From: Rhabditophanes sp. KR3021
Taxonomy: Eukaryota; Nematoda; Chromadorea; Rhabditida; Alloionematidae
Direction of reading: 5' to 3'
Length of the DNA stretch: 64,000 nt
Assembly: GCA_963281155.1 (NCBI GenBank)
Contig: CAUJLY010000004.1
Coordinates: 5,890,001 to 5,954,000, forward strand
The position numbers were made by a program, and so were the translations under genes. The first letter of the stretch is position 1. Every line of letters starts with the position of its first letter. Positions 58,528 to 64,000 of this stretch are shown in pieces. Below the pieces are notes generated by a model. That model worked only from the letters and a program-made list of their open reading frames with translations. It was not told the DNA's origin and made no database searches.

Positions 58528-61500
58528 TCAATAAAATACATTAACTTCAACTTTGTAAGTGAATGTTTTTTCCTCGAGTAAATACCTAATTTTAGATTGA
58601 GATTCGATACAAGATAAAATGACTTTGATGTGACCATCCTAAAATATGTAGTTATTTACATTTATATTAATATTATATTATACTTACATTGGCAATATTT
58701 AAAAGGAATGGCATTTTTATGTAGTCCGCTTTAACCTGTATTATCTCCTTTTTGTGAAGTTCTTTCAATTGTAATCCTTCAAAATGCTGAATCTCAATAA
58801 TAATGCACTCGAACTTGAACTTGTCACCTTTAAACTTCAGGATTGATTCAACGAAAATTGGCATTCCACCCTTTATAAAAAGGTACTCTTCTCTACTATC
58901 ATTGACCTCTTCCTTCGGATGAATATACAAATTGACCTTGGTTTCTGAAGTAGAATAAGCAATAAAAGGTATAATAACTCTGTAATCCTTGAAAGCAATT
59001 AGCATGCCTTCCATAATTAGAGCCTTTTGCTTCAGCATCTCATTAAGGTTTTTGGGGCTAAACGTTTTTAGAGTTTGCAAAATATGGCATAATTTTGTCC
59101 AATTCAAGTCCCCAATATATTTGACGTATAAGTCAGCATGTAAAAGTGAGCCACTGTAATCCGGTCTCCCATCATGCTCCTTATACTTTTTTTCCATGCC
59201 CTGTATTAGATTCCAATCAACAGTAGTAAATTGAATTCGATCAAGAGCTTTGAAGTCAGCATTATTAGCACCTTTCTTTGTTCTACTGTGATACTGTTTA
59301 TTATAGTAAAATTGGAACGAATTAACTGTATTCAAGATATCTATATCCATTGCATCACTTGTAGAATAAACACATTCTGTTGCTTCGTTAAATTGACCTG
59401 TTGTTGAACCTTCTAAAATGGCATGATCCCACAATCTTGAATCAGTTTTGGACGGCAAATCAGATTTTCTCGTAGGAGGCATCAAATCGAAGTCGTTTGA
59501 TAGTGTTTTATCGTATTGTTTCGACGGCATCTTATCGTAACTTTGAATGTCCTTTAAACTGAATTGATGGGCTTCTTCATTTTGAACTTTAATATAGTCT
59601 TCTTCCCTTTCCTTGAGAACATCTGTATAATCGACTTTGTTTTCACCTATGAGATAAGATAAAAGTGTCTTCAACAAATTAATCTGAACACTCAAGAAGA
59701 ACATTTGCATGTGAGTTTCGGAATCAGCATCTAATGATTGGTAAAGAATCAAGGAAACCATTTTGATAAGTTCATTCAACTCTACAATCTCAAATTGGAA
59801 CTCTTCGAATAAAAATTTTTGATAGTCAGTTTGCGATTTGAATTGGTCATTAATTTTAGCGTCTGAATTATCCAACACTAAAATAGCATTCATGATTTTG
59901 GAAAACAATCCTGTACGTATTGTCAAAAATTCATGAATGACCCGCATATTTCTAGTGTTTTGAGATACTGATGCTACTTCGTGTAAGGTACCAACAGCCA
60001 TTTCTTGATTTTCAATACTATTTTCTATATTTTGAACATTCCAAGTTGTGATTTGAGACTGACAAAGGCAGATAATACTTCTAAACCATATTTTTGAATT
60101 AACACTTGTAACTGACTTTGAGAGATAACTAAAGAGTGGCAAAGCAGCAGTTTGCCAATGTCCATTAATCAAGCATATCATGGCAATCTCGAATAACAAA
60201 CTATGATCAAATGAGGGAATACTTTTGATCCACAAATTGCAATCTACTGTCTTGGAGACAGTTCGATGATAAACCAGTTCATAAAAGACTCTTGTCTGTA
60301 TTCCAATTTCTTTTTCAAACAACATATCAATCAGAGATTCAATTTTTGAACTAAATGTATGTTCTAAATCAAGTATAGCTCTAATTACTTTCAAATATAA
60401 TCCAACTCTATCTGTTCTTTTCTCGTTCATTACTTCCTTCTTGCAAAAGTCATAGACATCCACATAAAGAGGGATAGTTATATTTTTTGATAAATAAGAA
60501 CGCATCGCGGCAAATAGAATTTTTGAATCTAATGTGTCATTTTTGAATAAAATAAATAGCTTTTCTAATTGAACAACGTCCTTGATATCTTCCGGAGCAT
60601 AATTATCAATGACATTTCTATACACAAACAACAAATCACTATCAGTAATGTATTTTGATTTGGCTGAAGTGTCCATAATAAAGTTGCAAATTGTCTTGAT
60701 CGAGGAAATGTTTTGAGCTCTAAGGGATGATAAATACTTTGTTAGTTCCCCGATTTCCTCTTTGTAATCGACCTTAGCTTCATGCACAAAATCATTTGTA
60801 ATAGAAATAACGTCTCGTACAAGATTTTCTGGCCAAAAGAACAATGTATCGACAAAATATCCGAGCAATTGAATTAAAGCAAGTCTTTCCATGCGATTAA
60901 CTGTTTTGTGGACAAATGTTAAAATTCTAGCAATCACAAATTCTCTCCTATTTAAAGATTCGACTGATAGTTTGGCCAAGAACTTTAAAACATAAACTAC
61001 AATGTCAGGCTTAGTCTTTAAGTAAACGTCATTTGCCAAAGTCTTAAATGCAATGTCTATATCTACAACACCAATTGAGAAGGTGCTGCAAACATCCAGA
61101 AGTTGTTCAATGAAGAAGACTGTGACTCTCTCTGAGGGATACTCATAATACGATTCAATCAAAAATCTAATTTGATTCGCAGCATAAATTGGATAGTAAC
61201 TAGCATAGTGCTTCATAGCTTCAAAGGCGTATTTAGCTATAGAAATATCGGTAGAATGGACGTACTGCTTGATTATATCCACCACAAATTCATCTTGCTC
61301 CATAAATTGGGAAAATAACGCTAAATAGTTGGCAGTTAGGATTTTAGCTACATCATCTGTGCTAAATAATATGTGATAAACACCTTCTTTTACTTTGCTA
61401 AAATCGGAAATGGCTTCAAAATGATGACAACTCTTCTTGACTATTTTCAAGATTCTTGACCTAATGCTATTATCGGCTGTTTTCAAAAAGACTTCTCCGA

Positions 61501-61714
61501 TTAAAATAAAAGTAGGATCAACATAGGAGGACAAAGGGTATGTATCCAATAGGACTGGAATGTTTTCTAAAGCTTCCAAAAACTTCTTGGAGTCTTTGTG
61601 GAGCTGGAGGTCTAAATCAAACATTAATAATAGAATAAAGTTTATTATCTTACCTTGAGTCAATGCATGGATATATTTTTGTGGAGGGATGTCAAAATCT
61701 CGTGTCGTTTTCAT
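58528..61714 (-). CDS. ints-7: Integrator complex subunit 7
   Basis: Exons 61654-61714, 58688-61611 and 58528-58638 (introns 42 and 49 bp) give 1031 residues, close to the usual INTS7 size (about 960). The protein is a long HEAT/ARM-type alpha-solenoid. Near the N-terminus, LQLHKDSKKFLEALENIPVL, DPTFILIGEVFLKTADNSIR and DVAKILTANYLALFSQF follow the INTS7 pattern (SAFLKLADVFRVGNNFLR; NDPVARAITLRMLGSLAS). The C-terminal ~150 residues look beta-rich, as in INTS7. Integrator cleaves snRNA 3' ends and attenuates paused RNA polymerase II. The assignment rests on remembered family patterns and is good but not certain. The gene lies 313 bp downstream of atlastin on the same strand. Confidence 0.8.
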
Positions 61715-61731
61715 TGTTTATAATAAATACG

Positions 61732-61733
61732 CT
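61732..61733 (-). promoter_or_regulatory. Candidate trans-splice acceptor before INTS7
   Basis: GTTTTTACAG on the minus strand ends 17 bases before the ATG at 61714, with no upstream exon. This would fit a downstream operon gene following atlastin. Confidence 0.45.
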
Positions 61734-62027
61734 GTAAAAACAAATGCAGTTTGACTAAAATCAAGTGAGCACTTTTCCAACACAAGTAATATAGTTGCGG
61801 TAAGAGATTTGCTATTTGAAAATGTAATATTAAATATAAACCCTCTTAAAAGTAACAGCAATTGGAGACAAGTTCATTATATAATATTTATTTATAGTAC
61901 ATGTGGAATACTATATTATGTTGTTAATTCAATAAAAGATCACTTGAACAAACAATTAAAAAAGAGTAGAATATAATTAAGTTAAATATTTATTTTATGA
62001 TATGAAAAAATACATATAAGGCGAGGA

Positions 62028-63945
62028 TTAGTCATTTTTGTTATGAACCGAGGTCATAGAGTTGGTATTTAACTTTACTGTAAACTGAGTTGCACTTGAA
62101 ATTCCTTGTTTTGACATTGGAGAAAGGAAATTAACCCAAAGCCACAAAACACCATCATCAATAAGCTGCCCAATTTCAATGAACTTTCCACTGTATCTGA
62201 TATACGTCCAAGCACAGATGGTAATGATGGTCGAAAGAAGTAGAGTTGACAGCAATGATGCAAATAGTTCAAGTCCGATGATTTGAGCTAACTCATGCAA
62301 TACATACATTACGATTAGCGTAGCAACGAGAACAGTGGGTGTCTTCATAGATTTGAAGAGATTCTTAGATGCATTGTTCTTCACAAAGGATGCCCACTGC
62401 TCTTCTAAATCGTTTTCAAGATTACTTAAGAAATTATTGGAATACTCCAATCCACCCATTTTCTTAGCATTCTTGAAGGACTCTAGAGCTGATTCTCTGA
62501 TCATCTCATGGCGTTTTTCAAGCTCGGCACTTTGCATGTAAGGCTTTCCACCACCACAGAGTTCTTCCATTGCCTTGATATACAAATGTTTGGCATGGCA
62601 GACAGCAGCATAATTGTTAGCTTCAGCAGTTGCGAGTAACATACTCTTTGGTTCAGGAAGTTCTTCACCTTGAAAGATGGTCACATAAGATTTAAAGTAT
62701 TCGAATAGGTCACCACAAGTCAAGTCACACCCATTAATGCTTTTTGGAACCAAATTGTTCTGATCAAAAGTATGCTCCACGAATGTTTGTAAGTTCATCC
62801 TAAATTCCTTTTCCATTTCATCCAATTTTCCCGTGAAGTTTGGATTGGAACTGACGGTTAATCCAGGATGAGGCATCAAGAAACATTCCAACTTTTCAAA
62901 ACAATTTTGAATATGCTCCCGCAAAGATTGGAGGGATGAGTGGTGACATGGGTCAATGTCCAATCTGTTCTTTAATATGCGGCGACCACCATTGAAACCA
63001 TACTCAAATTCGTAAGGGTAACTCCAATCACGAACCAAGAAGTTTAAAGCTTGAAAAGGCTTAGCATCAGAATCGGTCAAAGCAAGTCTCCCATATTCCG
63101 TGAAGAGTTGCAGGTGTTGGAGGTCGTCTTCTTGGATATTTTGAGAAATATTGAATATTTGAAGCGATGCGAGCATGGTCGACAAAGCAAAGATAGTCGC
63201 GTTGTCCTTGACTGTACTTTTGTTGTCAAAGGCCCCTTGGGTATCCATCAAAATCACCACTACATCTTCTCCATTTTTGTCCTTTAAGAAGAAGGGTTCG
63301 CCCCAAATCATAATTCCAGTAGTATCTCTTTCTGAACCACCTCTCCAAGAGAACCCTTCCACTTTTTCCCCAACATCCATCCAATTTTCACCAACTTCCC
63401 CATCTTTGTTCCCATTTAGATACCTAAGGAAGAAGTTTAGGATAAAAGACTTTCCTTTTCTATAATTCCCAGCGATTGATACAACGCTGACCTAAACAAA
63501 TATTATTAAACTATCCATATAAGCTATGGTACATTACTTTTTTCCCAACACATCTTTCATCCAACAAAAGCTTTTCTAATTCAGGTAAGTTTAACATGTA
63601 ATTGTTAATGCCAACTGGCTGGACAATACTGATGGCTTTGACCACGCTATTTTCTTCTTCACTTATCAAACTATCAACATTATCTCTCTCCAATTTAATT
63701 TCTAACTTTGGCAAGGGCTTGTTTTCGTGACCAGTATTATTTACGTCACAGACAAATCCATCTTTTACAAAAGACCCAGCCTCCTTATTCAACAAAGACT
63801 TCATTTCAACCTTAGGAATAGCCCTAACTTCTGTCTCATCAGAGATTTCTCGCACAGCTTTTTTCATGATATCATTGATAACGGCCTCATCGAGAGAAGG
63901 CTTAGATTGGCCCATGTTTTCCTTATCAGAATCTAGATTATCCAT
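62028..63945 (-). CDS. atln-1: Atlastin, ER membrane-fusion GTPase
   Basis: Exons 63538-63945 and 62028-63491 (46-bp intron) give 623 residues. A polar N-terminal extension of about 110 residues precedes the dynamin-like GTPase domain. That domain has the P-loop GNYRKGKS (144-151), switch I RGGSERDTTG (from 186), switch II DTQGAFD (219-225) and guanine-reading RDW (290-292). A three-helix middle domain follows (HPGLTV...MEKEF; AVCHAKHLYIKAMEEL). The membrane hairpin spans about 521-566 (VLVATLIVMYVLHE ... LLSTLLLSTIITICAW), and an amphipathic C-terminal tail follows. Atlastins tether and fuse ER tubules in a GTP-driven way. All catalytic residues are present, so activity is expected. It is first in a minus-strand run with INTS7 and the PP1-like gene. 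Confidence 0.95.
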
Positions 63946-63955
63946 GTTGCAAGAT

Positions 63956-63957
63956 CT
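63956..63957 (-). promoter_or_regulatory. Candidate trans-splice acceptor before atlastin
   Basis: ATAATTTTCAG on the minus strand ends 10 bases before the ATG at 63945. A cis intron with a 5' non-coding exon beyond 64000 cannot be excluded. Confidence 0.45.
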
Positions 63958-64000
63958 GAAAATTATGAAGGGTATAAGAATGTGGCACGTGTAAAATATG

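Noticed and set aside
1..64000. Spliced-leader RNA, 5S rRNA, telomeric repeats, CRISPR, intact transposons
   Set aside because: Looked for SL1-like GGTTTAATTACCC, TTAGGC arrays, long terminal inverted repeats and reverse transcriptase or transposase motifs; none seen by eye, though diverged elements could be missed.

Overview
The window is AT-rich animal nuclear DNA and most likely comes from a nematode of the order Rhabditida. The evidence is: genes with many very short introns (mostly 41-53 bp) ending in TTTTAG or TTTCAG; strong splice acceptors a few bases upstream of several start codons, as expected for spliced-leader trans-splicing; a CUB-like (CUB_2 type) secreted protein and VWA plus C-type-lectin secreted proteins, which are typical nematode families; and a MEC-17-type tubulin acetyltransferase. 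I cannot name the species. No spliced-leader sequence or operon marker is present to prove the assignment.

Layout, left to right. A truncated small membrane protein runs off the left edge, followed by a tRNA-Ser(AGA). A secreted CUB-like/mucin protein (+) faces a 2113-residue ROD/KNTC1 kinetochore protein (-), most of which lies in one 6-kb exon. Upstream of ROD is a protein with the shape of a DEAD-box helicase N-terminal domain whose ATPase motifs are all lost. Next come a CUB-domain type I membrane protein (-) and a YAP homologue (-) with a conserved TEAD-binding motif, a LATS/14-3-3 site and one WW domain. Both of these genes carry decayed genes on the opposite strand inside their large first introns. 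After 5.6 kb without a clear gene come mec-17/ATAT (+), PTGES2 (-), a nine-exon Pumilio-family gene (-), an AIG1/ADTRP lipid hydrolase (-), a broken NOG1 fragment, other relics, and a Cdc25 phosphatase (-).

The stretch 37.6-46.6 kb has no convincing gene, only tandem repeats and ORF scraps. It is followed by an intact VWA/C-type-lectin gene (+), a decayed paralogue of it, and a three-exon secreted Gly/Cys-rich peptide precursor with a KR processing site. Two small orphan ORFs, a spermidine/spermine-type acetyltransferase (+) and a small charged protein (+) follow. The right end is a head-to-tail minus-strand run of atlastin, Integrator subunit 7 and a PP1-like phosphatase, spaced 239-313 bp apart.

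The most unusual object is the PP1-like phosphatase. It needs an 11-nt microexon and then two successive 1-nt microexons, each flanked by normal-length introns with good splice sites, to build one conserved glycine codon. Further downstream it also carries a one-base frameshift. The genes fall into mitosis/cell cycle (ROD, Cdc25, PP1-like), RNA control (PUF, INTS7, degenerate helicase), signalling (YAP), microtubule and ER shape (MEC-17, atlastin), small-molecule metabolism (PTGES2, AIG1, SSAT) and secreted or surface defence-type proteins (CUB, VWA-lectin, Cys-rich). Nothing suggests a single shared pathway.
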